From Ligula intestinalis (lineage: Eukaryota; Platyhelminthes; Cestoda; Diphyllobothriidea; Diphyllobothriidae): DNA of 64,000 nucleotides. This document shows, in pieces, positions 10,493 through 21,124 of this stretch (position 1 is the stretch's first letter; each line of letters begins with the position of its first letter). A program made the position numbers and the translations under genes. Where the stretch lies: NCBI GenBank assembly GCA_036362985.1, contig JAYGXS010000004.1:69047870-69111869 (forward strand). The letters are read 5' to 3'. The notes beneath the pieces were generated by a model that was not told the origin of the DNA, made no database searches, and was given only the letters and a program-made list of their open reading frames with translations.

Positions 10493-11705
10493 TCTGCAAC
10501 TCGGCCAGTGACGCCCAGGCTTCCTTCATAGTTTCATCAAAATTGGTTCCCTCGACGATTTTCTTTCCTCCTTTATATCTGCTCAGCGGGATGCCAACAA
10601 CCAGATCGGTTTGATGCTCCTCTTTAAGCTTGTAGGCAGCTTGCGTCTTCGGCAACTCCAGCTCATAGAAATCTTCTTCACTCAGGTCGACCTTTGCTTG
10701 AGCAGGGACTGCTGTCACAGCGGAGGTCGTCGGTTCAGCCGACTCCGCCTGTTCGCCCTCCTGTTCCTGTTCTGTCAGGCTCTGCACATCCAGCTGTTCC
10801 ACCAAAGTCATCTGTCCCGGCCGCTTTTTGGCCCGCCTCTTGGAGAACTTTCGAGTAACAAAGACCTTCGCGCGGAATTGACTGCGCAGACGACCCGAGC
10901 CACCCTCTTCACCATCTTTGGCGCGCATCCGCTTTGCAGCAAAGGGAATGCCGGCCTCGTGGTAGAATTTGGCACTCTGGAAGGACTTGACGAGGTCTGG
11001 GATGCTCTCGGCGATACCCACTTCATGTGCCAGTCGGAAAGCCAGAGTGACAAATGTGAGCCAACGGTAGATGAGCTCCTGTTCCAGCGGCTTCTGCTGG
11101 TAGGCGTCCAGATACTCGCCGAGCAGATTGTTCAGATGTTCTTTGTTGTTAGTCATCAGAACATAGCGCAGAATCTTGTCAAGTAGACGTCCATGGGCCA
11201 CTTGTAGGCAGTGTACCAAATGGCCGCCCATCTTTGAGCCCATGATCATTTTCATTCGATAGGCTTCATTTATGTTTCCTCGCATCACCTCGGAGGCAAT
11301 GGTGCCTGCCGTTTTTTCGTCAAGTTTTGCACCACCGGCTTTCTTAAGATGGTAGACGGCGTTGTTGAGTTGTGTCAGCGCATTGTAGATGAGCTCTGAT
11401 ATTTCCTCCAGCGGGGAGACTTCGGTACTGGCCTGCATGATTACCGAGGCAGCCATCACTAACTGGGCTCTGGCCACGAGGTGAGCAAAGTATCGGCTGA
11501 CTTCTACGGGCAGATGGTCATCATTGCCGCCAATCAGGGGTACTGAGTTCGTGGCAGCGGCAACCTCCTTGAGAAGTTCATTTGGCGGACGTAGAATGAA
11601 ACGGTTTTCTGGCTTTTCCAGATCTGCCAGCACTTCGGCGTAGGCCTTATCATCATCACTGCTGCTCGATCTTCTCCTAAAGGGATTAAAGAAGGCGGCT
11701 GTCAT
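10493..11705 (-). CDS. Gene A, first coding exon (hypothetical protein, 404 codons)
   Basis: This is the strongest host coding exon in the window. The ATG at 11705 lies 18 nt after a good 3' splice site (pyrimidine-rich, CCAAACAG), with an in-frame stop between, so this ATG is the likely start. The 5'UTR is either cis-spliced or receives a spliced leader. The N-terminus has a FRRRSSSSDDD patch. Residues 60-260 are predicted largely helical, a basic RRAKKR cluster (possible nuclear signal) lies near 290, and an acidic Glu-rich stretch follows. It ends at donor GTGAGT in phase 1; the A left over joins the exon at 4743. I recognise no domain. Confidence 0.8.
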
Positions 11706-12133
11706 GTCGAAACTTTAAAAAACCTGTTTGGACGAATAGGCAGACAGCACAGAGAGCTCCTCTTTTTGGTTTATGCTTAACATCAACAACTGGTGTAGCA
11801 TTAGTTTGAAACAGTAAAGGTGATTAGTTGTCTTGGTGCTTACGAACAGAACTACGTACACAGTTATCAACGTTGAGACAGTGTTGATAAAGTTTCGTTG
11901 CAGTTCCAAGTTGGCGATTGAGTTCAGAAGTGATTGGAAGTTGAAATTGTACGTGAAAGTATACCTGGCATTAAACCGAATATCTATTTTATCAGTATGG
12001 CAAATAATGGAGTATTCTCATGCTACTGGCTGGCTGTCACCAGTTTGTGAATAATATACGGTTATTCGGCCACGGTTGGTGAGCTTCAACTCAAATATTT
12101 CTAGTTCGGCAAAAATTCCCATTTCGTTTACGA
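11706..12133. other. 5' flank of gene A, no element recognised
   Basis: This AT-rich interval precedes gene A on the minus strand. The pyrimidine-rich acceptor at about 11724-11750 is the only signal I can support. No TATA box in a convincing position was seen, in keeping with an upstream 5'UTR exon or trans-splicing. Confidence 0.4.
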
Positions 12134-12563
12134 TTGAAAAGTCGTGTCGGCAAACAGTTTTTTTCGGTCATTCACTTCAGGCCGTTACAGTGACATGGAA
12201 AAATAGGCGACTAAAGCAGGCAGTTCGGTACAGTGCTAACGAACAACGAGACGGCTGGAGAAGAGGATATGCGAACACATACCAGCCTGGTTAGGTAAAG
12301 GGGAAAATCGATCGATCTCTAGCTCAATCCTCGCACACCTGATCGATACAAATCACCAAGTTGACGCGAGAGAGGCATTTCAGGTCATATACCAGGCACC
12401 CACGCTCTACTCTAAAGGCCTGCGCAAACGGGTGCTAGCCACAGCTGAGGCAGTGGCAATTCGTTTAGCAAAACCCGCTTTCTGCTGTCAAAAGACGCTG
12501 GTACATGCCGTCTCCCTCCCGTGGCCGACCGCATACAAGGATCCCGCACCGCCAGAAGCCACT

Positions 12564-12576
12564 ACGTCAGAACTCA
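12564..12576 (+). repeat. Target-site duplication, left copy
   Basis: ACGTCAGAACTCA here is repeated exactly at 16102-16114. The two copies bracket the LINE and mark its insertion into the PLE ORF. A 13-bp duplication fits target-primed reverse transcription by an APE-type LINE. Confidence 0.85.
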
Positions 12577-12697
12577 GGGAACCACAGCAGACGCGTCTAC
12601 GAACCGCGTTCCCACCCGCCCTCCCGGCGGCCAAGGTCTGCTACACCCATCTCCCTACGTTGGATCAACTCTCCCCTCCGCCCAATCCGTGTTTTTG

Positions 12698-13693
12698 ATG
12701 ACGGAACAGCCCCTCCCGGCCAGGCTGCTCCGACTCCTCCTCCTCGCCGCCGGAATCGAGGCCAACCCTGGACCTCTCTGGTACTGCTCGTTCTGCCGAG
12801 TCCGTCTGGGCCGCCGCGAATGGTCTGTACGTTGCGGCTCCTGCAATGGCTGGTGCCATCTCCGCTGCAGTGGCCTCGCCACGGCTGCCGATTGGTCGCC
12901 CGCCTTCGCGTGTCCCAGCTGTCCCGTGCCCCCACCGATCTCCACGCCTCCAGCCCGTCCAGTCATGAACCCAAATCCTCTGGTCTCCGACCTTGCCTCA
13001 CCACCTGGTCTTAAGATCTTACAATTCAACGCCAACGGCCTCCTTGGGAAGCTTGACCAGCTCCTGGCCTTCATGCGCTCGCACAGCATAGCTGTGGCGG
13101 CTATCCAAGAGACAAAGTGGTCTAACTCCACTAAGGTCCCTTCCTGTGCCGATTACACGATTGTCCGTCGCGACCGCGGCCGCAACAAAGGCGGAGGTTT
13201 GGCCTTCCTGGTGGACAAATCCATTGCCCATCACCAGCTTCCCCTGCTTGGAGCCGATCCCACGGAAGTACTGGCGATTTCCCTTGACATTTGCCCGGCG
13301 CCGCTAACCGTCGTGAACGTGTGCATCCCTCCAACTTCCAGTTGTTCTCACGGTTTCTCCGCCTCTATCGCTCCCTACTTACCTTCTGGAGACAGTTTGG
13401 TGCTAGGTGACTTCAACGCTCACCATGACCTATGTTGCTCTAACTTGGCAGCCGACTCCCGAGGAGAAACTCTGGCTGATGAAATAGAACACGCCCCCTT
13501 TGCCGTTCTCAACGAGAACAGCCAAACGCGGCTCCCGACCAACGGCGCCTCCAGCTCGCCCGATGTTTCCCTCGCCAGTCTCAGTCTGGTAGCCTCCACC
13601 ATGTGGAAGACGGAAATCAGCCTGGGTAGCGACCACCCCCCCATTGTGCTCGAATTGGCCACGTATCAAGGCCCCCAACCGGCACTTCATTAA
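12698..13693 (+). pseudogene. LINE ORF, 5' part: 2A-like peptide, PHD-like finger, endonuclease
   Basis: I chose the ATG at 12698 because the upstream open frame crosses the LINE boundary (12577) into the host PLE. Residues 9-26 form a leucine-rich stretch ending GIEANPGP. Residues 27-80 hold a C4HC3-like finger: CSFC, CGSC, WCHLRC, CPSC. Residues from about 100 form the apurinic-type endonuclease with LQFNANGL, QETKW, VLGDFNAHH and a final SDHPPI, the expected Asn, Glu, Asp/Asn and His catalytic blocks. The frame stops at 13693 only because of a frameshift; the natural protein continues into the reverse transcriptase. Confidence 0.8.
12722..12775 (+). other. 2A-like ribosome-skipping motif at the N-terminus of the LINE protein
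   Basis: Codons 19-26 (12752-12775) read GIEANPGP, preceded by a hydrophobic LLRLLLLAA. The consensus for 2A sequences is D-(V/I)-E-x-N-P-G-P; here the first Asp is Gly, a variant known in 2A-like motifs of other retroelements. Skipping would separate a 25-residue leader from a product starting at Pro-26, just ahead of the PHD-like finger. N-terminal 2A-like sequences are known in trypanosome Ingi/L1Tc and in sea urchin and other animal LINEs. Activity is inferred. Confidence 0.75.
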
Positions 13694-14151
13694 TTTCATG
13701 AAAAGCCAATTGGGCAGCGTTCACGACCGAATGCGAAGCCATAATCGACGGCCTACCGCCTCCCACCTGTGTCCACACGGCGGAGCGAGCCCTTCGTCGA
13801 CTACTCCTGGCAGCAGCAAGTCACCACATCCCTAACGGCCGCATTCCCTTTCTTCGTCCTAACTATCCGCCCGAAGCCTCCCGCCTGGAACGAGAGAGAG
13901 ACTAAATACGAGCGCGTGATGCCAGTGACCCGCGCGTTGGCGAACTGAATGGCTTAATCACTAAGACTATCAACGATGGCAAACGTCAACGCTGGCATGA
14001 ACTAGTTTCAGATTGTAATTTCAGCGGCAACTCAGCTGCCACTTGGAAGCTTTTACGCAACCTGACCAAACCCCGGGCTGATACATCAAACCAGTCTATT
14101 AGCTTCGGGGACGGCAAGTTCATTTCCAACAACGGTAAGATCGCCGCGAAG
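13694..14151 (+). pseudogene. LINE ORF, middle part (frameshifts and stop)
   Basis: After the endonuclease the sense continues briefly in frame 0 (IKAPNRHFINFMK), then in frame 1 (NWAAFTTECEAIIDGLPPP onward). Frame 1 is interrupted only by TAA at 13903-13905 before it enters the reverse transcriptase frame. The linker between endonuclease and reverse transcriptase is therefore fully preserved apart from three point lesions. Confidence 0.75.
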
Positions 14152-16068
14152 ATGAACAAGCTGTCCTCGCCCCGCTCGGTGCCCAGCCCCAAAAGCCAGC
14201 GCCCCCTTCTTCGACTCCTCCATAAAGCCCCGCCCCCAGACATTTCCTTTTCGGCTGATGCTATCCTCACCGCCGTCAAGAAACTGAGGGCTTCGAAAGC
14301 CTTAGGACCAGATGGTCGGGCGCCTATCCATGTGCGCCACATCGGCCCGAAGGTGGCTGCCTACCTTGCCGCCCTCTTCAACCTTTCACTGGGAACTTCA
14401 ATCATCCCTTATTGCTGGCGCCAGTCGATCATTATCCCCCTGGTCAAAGCGGGTAAGGACCCCTGCCTAGCGACCTCTTATCGTCCAATTGCCCTCCTCA
14501 GTCCATTGGCGAAGATCCTGGAACGGCTCATCCACCCAATTCTGACGTCTGTGGCGGAACTATCTTGCCACCAACATGGTTTCCGATCGGGTCGTGGAAC
14601 TACAACGGCGCTTTTCGAGCTCAGCGACGCTATCCTCGAGGGCTTCAATCAACAGAAGCCCGCTTCGCGGACCGTGGCAGTCTCAATTGACCTGTCACGA
14701 GCCTTTGACTGCGTCCGCCACGATCAGCTCCTGCAGGACTTGGTCTCGTTGAACGTCCCGACTGGCCTGGTCCGATGGTTGGCAGCTTACGTCCGTGGCC
14801 GTCACGATCGTGTCCTCTTCCGGGGCGCTCTCTCCAAGCCCCGTAAGCAGTCCTGTAGCGTCCCTCAAGGCTCTGTGCTCAGCCCGACACTCTTTAACAT
14901 CTTCATGCGAGATCACCTACTCCCCCGGGCACCTGTGCAAGTGGTATCCTATGCGGACGATATTACGTTCTTCTGCCGGCACCATGACATCGATCAGGCT
15001 GCACAGCTCCTCACGGAGTTCATGCCTGTTATCGAAAACTTCCTCACCCAGCGCGGAATGACGATCTCGGCAGCCAAGTCGTCCGTAAATGTTTTTACGC
15101 TTGATCCAAAGGAGTTCAATCGTCACCCGGTCATCACCGTCAATGGGGCGTCCTTACCGCTCGTCCGCAAGCCCAAACTCCTTGGTGTGCGTTTTGATCC
15201 GCTCTTCACGTTCGCAGACCATGCCAGGGAGACCGCAAGCAAAGTAAGCCGCTGCACCAAGGTCCTCAAGGCTCTAGCAGGCACATCCTGGGGCTGTGCA
15301 AAAGAGACTCTGTTGACTGTTTTCAAGGCGCTGGCCAAGCCGCACCTCACTTATGCGGCATCAATCTGGTCTCCTACGATGAGCTCTTCCAGCCTCCGCC
15401 GCCTCCAGTCAGCCCAAAATGCTGCCCTCCGCACGATCACGGGTTGCTATAAAATGTCGCCTATAGATCATCTTCATGCGGAGGCTTCTGTTCTACCGGT
15501 CGCCCATCACAACACTCTCCTTAGCCAGCAGTTCTGGTGGAGTTGTTCGCAACCCGGCCATCCCAATCATCACCGTTGCACCGCTCCCGAGCCCTGCCGC
15601 AACGTCCGGCCGTCTATTCGAGCACTCCACAAGGAAGCTGTTGCCTCGTCTCTCGCGGACCTACCTGCTGATAGCTCTGCCACCAAGACAGGCTTCCAGC
15701 GTCTCCACCAGAGATTCGTTGTCGAGGAGAAACGAGGTTTCCGTCCCCCGGTCCTTTTGGGTGGCTATCCACCTCCGATTGCGGCCTCGGAACGACATCT
15801 CCCGAGGGTCACTCGCTGTACTCTGGCGCACCTACGCAGTGGCTACTGTATGCTCCTTCGCCAGTACCAGCACCGGCTCGACCCATCCATACCCGACTGC
15901 TGTCCCGACTGCGGCGTCTCGCCGCATGACTGCCGTCATCTGTTCGCCTGCAGTTTTCGGCCAGGCACCCACCTCACTCCCGCGGACCTGTGGCTCAAGC
16001 CGGTCGAGGTCGCGGCTTTTCTCCGTCTCCCAACTTCTCCCAGTTTGGATTCCGGTGGGGATTCCTGA
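14152..16068 (+). pseudogene. LINE ORF, 3' part: reverse transcriptase and C-terminal zinc knuckle
   Basis: The frame runs 638 codons. Reverse transcriptase landmarks include SKALGPDG, SYRPIALLS, HGFRSGRGT, SIDLSRAFDCV, VPQGSVLSPTLFNIF and SYADDITFF (YADD at 14950-14961, intact), then PKLLGVRFD. Near the C-terminus CPDCGVSPHDCRHLFAC is a CCHC-like knuckle typical of Jockey-group LINEs. The ATG at 14152 is only the first Met after the upstream stop, not a real start. The domain itself looks undamaged. Confidence 0.85.
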
Positions 16069-16101
16069 TCCAACTATGGGCTACGACACACACACACACA
16101 C

Positions 16102-16114
16102 ACGTCAGAACTCA
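16102..16114 (+). repeat. Target-site duplication, right copy
   Basis: Exact match of 12564-12576 (ACGTCAGAACTCA), immediately after the (AC)n tail of the LINE. Confidence 0.85.
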
Positions 16115-16654
16115 TGACGTCAGAAGCTACGCAGCCCGAAACCATACTACCCACAGCCGCAGAGAACATGCAGTGCGACCATGCTGCTCACAGTCACAGA
16201 GAGCCCGCTGCGCGTATGACGTCGATCGTGGGAACGTCCCTCCCCCGTTCCACACGCGGGACAACCCAACGTCTTCGGCATGCTGAGTCCGGCTCGCAGG
16301 AGACGAGGGAACCACGAGATGACTAATTACCCCCCCCCCGCCTCAAGAACTATATTAGCACTGTACCGAACTGCCTGCTTTCCTCGCCTATTTTCCATGT
16401 CACTGTAACGGCCTGAAGTGAATGACCGAAAACAGCTGTTTGCAAACACGACTTTTCAAATATTCCTGTCAACTTTCGGATGGCGCCTGAAAAGCATTGT
16501 TCAAAAGGAAGTGCTTCAAGTTCACGAGTTAAGTTTCTTTGCTAAATAACTACGACAGCATGAAAACATGCAGGTTTGTGATAACTGACTCTCGAACTGA
16601 CAGAGGGAACTAGGAAGCAGTATTCTCTATTTTTGCACTTAAAGGACCCATGCA

Positions 16655-17080
16655 CAAGTCTATCGCGTGGATTAAGGCTAAGAAGGTTAATCCTAACAGC
16701 CACGATCTTCCAGGCCCATGGTTTCTTTCGGTGAAGAGAGAAGACGGTGGGAAAGCCGGATCGTCAGGTATAGTTAATTCAGCAGAAGGATTGGAGAATA
16801 GAATGGAAATAGTGTTGACACTCGGATGACCGCAGTCCAGCTGCGAGGGCGTTAATTCCGGAGTGACGTGTGCATCCGAAATCGCTGCAGTGTCAATTCA
16901 TGCTTTGTTACAGTGGCCAATGGCAGAGTTGATGTCTAGACTAGCGTGGGCGCGCGACCTTGAGATGACCGGCTAGCGTGAGCGCCTAGCCCCAGGAGGC
17001 AGTTGGCGCGCAGGCAGGCTAAAGGCGTCACACGTCAACGGCTGATCTTGGGTTCTAAGTGGTTGCAAAATGTCACTACA
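16655..17080 (+). repeat. Repeat R, diverged copy
   Basis: It starts with AAGGTTAATCCTAACAGCC and ends with CTTGGGTTCTAAGTGGTTGC..CACTACAAG, matching the two ends of the R copies at 9768 and 62398. The middle is much more diverged. It lies just downstream of the PLE/LINE nest. Confidence 0.55.
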
Positions 17081-17317
17081 AGTCTTGTGATGCTTGGCAA
17101 AATTGGAGCAAGACATTGACTATAGTGAGGTTTGCAAGCTGTGCAAGGGCCGGTATATCCTCCGTATTATGCAAGCCTTAGGGTATGAATAATACTGTTA
17201 AAGTTATACATCTTTGGCTAGTTTTCCCCAGAAAGTGTGATACAGCAATCCGCGGTGATGGCTTATGATTCGCAGACCACTTTGGATCACCTGGAGAAAA
17301 TTACCACCAAAAACCAG

Positions 17318-17425
17318 CTGGAATGGCCGTTTCTGGTTTCTTAGTCATCATCAGCCAGCCACGGGGCTCGAGAAGGAGTCACTGCGAAATTTGAACCCGC
17401 GACTGCAGAGGCAGCAGTCATACGA
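17318..17425 (-). mobile_element. SINE-B copy
   Basis: On the minus strand a box B-like stretch (CGCGGGTTCAAATTTCGC) is followed by GGCTGATGATGACTAAG and CCAGAAACGGCCATTCC. This is the conserved SINE-B body with CTGATGA and GAAA. The tRNA-like 5' part is degraded. Confidence 0.6.
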
Positions 17426-17714
17426 GTATGGAGGTTTTTTTTGAACGCTGCTCGCTGGCTGGCTGGCTGGCACCTACCCAAATCGAGGTCAGTGGTCCTC
17501 GCCATCATTTGATCCGACTGCTTACTAGCCCTTGTAGAATCTGGTATTCGGTAGTTAGCTCGCTGCGGAAGCTTTTGAACCTCCAATTTTCCTTGCATGT
17601 GAATCAGTCTGCACGTGGCACAAACTGCACGTTGCTTGTTTAATTAGATTAGATTCACAGACCCCAGAGTGTTCTATCATGCACACCTTTTATAGGACAA
17701 TTACACGAGCATAT

Positions 17715-17780
17715 ATTACTGCCGGCAAAGACAGGGAAGACTGGAATGGCCATTTCTGGCTCATTAGCCGTCGTCAGGCT
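17715..17780 (-). mobile_element. SINE-B body fragment
   Basis: On the minus strand CCTGACGACGGCTAATGAGC is followed by CAGAAATGGCCATTCCAGTC. Stem GGCT/AGCC around AATG is perfect. The tRNA-like head is absent here, and the flanking 135-codon minus frame (18181-17774) is not a recognisable protein. Confidence 0.6.
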
Positions 17781-18242
17781 GTAGGATACGATGTGGTCCA
17801 GCCAGATAATAGACGAGAGAACGTATCCCAACATATATAAGCTAGTGGAATAGGATTAGACGTGAAAGGCCATAGTTTCAGGGAGAATTTACTAAGGTAG
17901 GAACAAGCGTAGTATGTAAGCAATAGGAGAAGTGACTTCCAGACGAGTGCAGGCCAGCCATGAATGAGCCGGAGTCCAGAGAGTCTACAACCGAACAGTG
18001 AGTCGTCGGCTCTGGAAGTGACTGAGCGTAAACATCTCACCCGCATCTCGAGCACTGGTCTAACCTTGAGAAGTGGTTGGCTAGTGAGACTAGACCGCCT
18101 TGAGAAGACCAGACAGGAGTGACCTTGAACGGAGGCCTTGACTAGGGTGTCTTGCGGATGGGTGGTAGTCACGCCAGACATGACCTAGTTCGCGCGGTGT
18201 CCGAGGGGGTCGCTACGAGGCAATCAGACTCACACTTAAGTG

Positions 18243-18320
18243 GTTTTTAGCCCGAGCGACCTTTTTGATCAGAGTCTAACGCCCTAACCACTGAGCCTCG
18301 AGCTCGTTGTTTCGCTGGTT
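18243..18320 (-). mobile_element. SINE-B tRNA-like head only
   Basis: On the minus strand GAGGCTCAGTGGTTAGGGCG (box A) and AAAAAGGTCGCTCGGG (a degraded box B) match the head of the SINE-B copy at 50955. The body is missing. Confidence 0.55.
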
Positions 18321-18654
18321 TAGCTCAGGGGATATTGTCATTTGTTGATAAACGTTCACTTGACCACTAACAGAACTCAGCTGTTACGGCTGTCAGGACC
18401 TCTGTCGGGTATCACTCCAGCCTTCGTTCTCTGTGCCGGCAATACAATCTGCCTATACTTGCAGCTGTTGCGGCTATCAGCACCTTTTTCGAGGCCCAGG
18501 GTAGGGCGAGATAGACGAGTTTCGTTAGCGGTCAGGTGAACGTTCATAAACGAGTTACACAAGCTTCAAACGATAATCTAAAAATCGAACTATTATCTTA
18601 AACCAATCATCGTCAACTTTTTGAACATTAGGTCTTTTAAATCACACAGTTTTT

Positions 18655-18960
18655 CGGATCCACGTCGCTTATCCTCTCCACTATGAACTAATCGTTGCAA
18701 AGTCTTCCCGTAGTATGCGCCGGAGCTTCCATTCCTAGCACGCTACCTCACTTGTGAAGGGGAATTTCATAAGTTCAAATCAGACGTGAATATCTTGTTA
18801 ACCTTTAGATTTTGAGTATTCTATGATCTATTCCTTCCCTTTATCCCTTGCTCTTCGTGAATAGAGCCATTTATCTAAAAAAAAACTTTGGATATTTACC
18901 TTCAAAATAAAGCATGTTTTTCCCTCTCTCTCTCTTTCTCTCTCTCTTTCTATTTCACGA
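18655..18960 (+). mobile_element. LINE family 3, 3' end, followed by a CT-rich tract
   Basis: CATTCCTAGCACGCTACCTCA, the CCCTTGCTCT..GAATAGAGCCAT block and an AATAAAGC near 18910 also occur in reverse orientation at 40.7 and 45.5 kb, where they follow a LINE reverse transcriptase tail. The copy ends near 18925 and is followed by (TC)n to about 18958. It is 5'-truncated and non-coding. Confidence 0.6.
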
Positions 18961-19496
18961 GATTTCATGAGATAGGTAATCGGTTGTTTGTCATCTCCTT
19001 CTTCACTAAAGCATCCCCGTTGCATACAAAAATCTTCCGAAATTACATCAAACTTTACATTGAGTTTATTCCTAACCGTCGTATCTGCTAAACTCAAAAT
19101 GCAGCTGTATACTCTTTTCAAACTAAGCAAAAATGTAAATTCGTTTTGTGTTTTTTCCGCCAATTGTACTACACCGACTGTGTGAACATGCGGTAAAAAT
19201 GTCACTAACTTAAGCCTTAACTGGGCCAGCTCAAGCGTACTAGCAGTTCCAATGGTAATGTTATATTTTCCGTGAGTTAGTCTCTCCTTCAAAGTCAGAC
19301 AGCGCAGAATTGACCGTGTCAAACCGGCTTACTTTGAAGACACGGAACCGATCTCAACTCCACGCAGCGCCCAGCTGAAGACGGTGACGCTACCACCAGC
19401 ACCACCAACAACTCCTGAAAACTCACCCCCTCTCATCTGCCGCACCAAGTCCTGCCGTCGTGTGCACTGGCCCAACAGATTTGTGATTGGCTAGAG

Positions 19497-20562
19497 CAGG
19501 GGTCGGCAACCTTTTTAACTCAGAGAGCCAATAAAGCAAATATTTGGAAATATATTTCAGAAAGAGCCAAAGAATATATTTTAAAATGAAATTCTGTTAA
19601 ATGCGAGTAAAATAAGCTTCTGAATTTATTCTTCTAAATAATGTTCTTACAATACTCATTGTTAATGTGACTTCGGTCGTTGCATGGATTCGCTGAGGGT
19701 TTTATAGTCTGGTCGGTAGTTGTTGAGGTTAAGCTTCATACAAGCGTTGAGCCTTTCATCCGTTAGACGTCATCTTATTGTGGAGTTGATGTATCTAAGA
19801 TGTAAGAATGACTGCTCACATGCATACGTAGATCCAAACGGGATCAATACAGCAATACTCACACGCTGCAGTGTGTGGTATGTGACCGGAAGCGTGTTCC
19901 AACTTTTGGTTATTAGCTGGCCTTCGGGTTTAAGTATTTGAATTTCTGTCCACATGTCCCCCGAGGCTTGACCTCGCAGCTGCGTCTGGAAAACCGGTAA
20001 CAGCTGCGCGAGCGTCCCCCTTCCTTCGGTTTTCTGGCGGCCCCCAGACCACCGCCCTGACGACCGCAGTTTATTCAGTCACGCACACACACCCGAGCAT
20101 ACAGGCGCGTCCAAATACCTAAGGGCCATTTAAATACTCCACCCCTCGGCCGATGCAGCAAAAATCTCTGCAGGCGACATCCCCTCGGGTAATTGCAAGA
20201 CACAAATAACAGAACAATTGAACCTGCTCCGCAATCCTACTGAATCAGCTGTCACGACCGTCTCAAGCTCTCTCAGATCTGGCTGGGTGCAATCAACACT
20301 AGCCCTGGCTTCGCCAGTGGCCACTGCCACCTGGGACAGCAATTGGGAGTTCTGTACATAATAAATAATTCCTTCCGGTGGCTTGTGTCCTTTAACTCCC
20401 AATCGGGGATTTGGCCTGATGATTGTATTGATCCGAATACAACCCACTACTTAGACCCCTCAAGAAAAACCAAAATCATAAAATCTGAAGTTTCTGAAAG
20501 GGCAATACGTGATCATCAAAAGAGCCATATATGGCTCGCGAGACATGGGTTGCCGACCCCGG
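19497..20562 (-). mobile_element. hAT transposon remnant with terminal inverted repeats
   Basis: The left end CAGGGGTCGGCAACC (19497) and right end GGTTGCCGACCCCGG (20548-20562) are inverted repeats with one mismatch. The 8-bp duplication GGCTAGAG flanks them exactly at 19489-19496 and 20563-20570, the hAT hallmark. On the minus strand at about 19845-19675 the transposase C-terminal dimerisation region survives: STYACEQSFLHLRYINSTIR, then a stop (TGA), then RLTDERLNACMKLNLNNY. The element is about 1.07 kb, so most of the transposase is gone, and 19960-20420 looks like foreign repeat DNA. Confidence 0.85.
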
Positions 20563-21124
20563 GGCTAGAGTATCAACACCTGCACTCCGTTTGGTGTCTG
20601 AGGTGGGAGGGGGAGTTTTAGCACCTGTTCTAATGCCTTCTTTCTCTAGCGTCTCAATGGTCGCGGCAAACCGGTTAACTGACAATCACCACCGCTAAAG
20701 CACGCCGACCCTCACAGGCTTGAGCTGAGTAGCGTCATGGTCGCGCGTGCAGATCTGGCTAGCCTTGTTCGCCAGCCTATTTGACGCTCAAGTTACCTTT
20801 TCATCAGACGCCCTTGACGCAACCAATCACGCGCCTCACCGCCAAAAAGTCACTCTCACGCGAACCGACACAAACATGCAAACAACACACGTCTGCTAGC
20901 ACGTTCCCGAACGTTTGAATTGTCCAGACACCACAACTCACTCGCTTCCAGACGGACGCACTTACTACACACACACACAAACGGTCAATTTACAGCAAGT
21001 TGTTCTGTATACCAATAAATCGCGCTTAACATCTTGCAGCTTCCTTCCATCAAACGGAGCATTCTTAGTGTTGTGGCTATAGTCGGTCGGCCATCCTTGA
21101 CCGCTACAATTGGCACACAAAATT

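Larger units (their letters stand above)
12577..16101 (+). mobile_element. APE-type LINE (2A / PHD / endonuclease / RT), apparently full length
   Basis: The element is 3,525 bp with exact 13-bp target-site duplications and a 3' (AC)n tail at 16088-16101. It has a short 5'UTR of about 120 bp and one long coding frame broken by two small frameshifts (about 13665 and the A-run at 13701-13704) and one stop (TAA at 13903). Encoded parts in order are an N-terminal 2A-like peptide, a PHD-like finger, an endonuclease/exonuclease/phosphatase domain, reverse transcriptase and a C-terminal CCHC-like knuckle. Few lesions and clean duplications indicate a young insertion. The group is Jockey/CR1-like by motif; the clade is not certain. 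Confidence 0.85.
12134..16459 (+). mobile_element. Penelope-like element family 1 with inverted terminal copies (copy c), carrying a nested LINE
   Basis: The arms 12134-12239 (inverted) and 16355-16459 match over about 105 bp with only a handful of differences. At 12240 the left arm joins directly to PLE coding sequence: RTTRRLEKRICEHIPAWLG, then HQVDAREAFQVIYQAP and LAKPAFCCQKTLVHAVSLPW. The frame is interrupted at 12576 by a LINE and resumes after it at 16102 (TSELMTSEATQPET), ending at 16326. Removing the LINE restores one continuous frame across the junction. The copy is 5'-truncated inside the GIY-YIG domain and lacks reverse transcriptase. Confidence 0.85.

Noticed and set aside
10611..11186. 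191-codon plus-strand open frame
   Set aside because: Antisense to the large exon of gene A, which has better codon sense, splice sites and a start.
12521..12697. Start of the LINE ORF at the ATG at 12521
   Set aside because: The first 56 bases lie left of the LINE boundary at 12577 and belong to the host PLE. The open frame across the junction is accidental; ATG 12698 is the first Met inside the element.
18828..19322. 164-codon minus frame with an (ER)n run
   Set aside because: The ER run is the translation of a (TC)n tract and the rest overlaps a LINE 3'UTR in the opposite sense.
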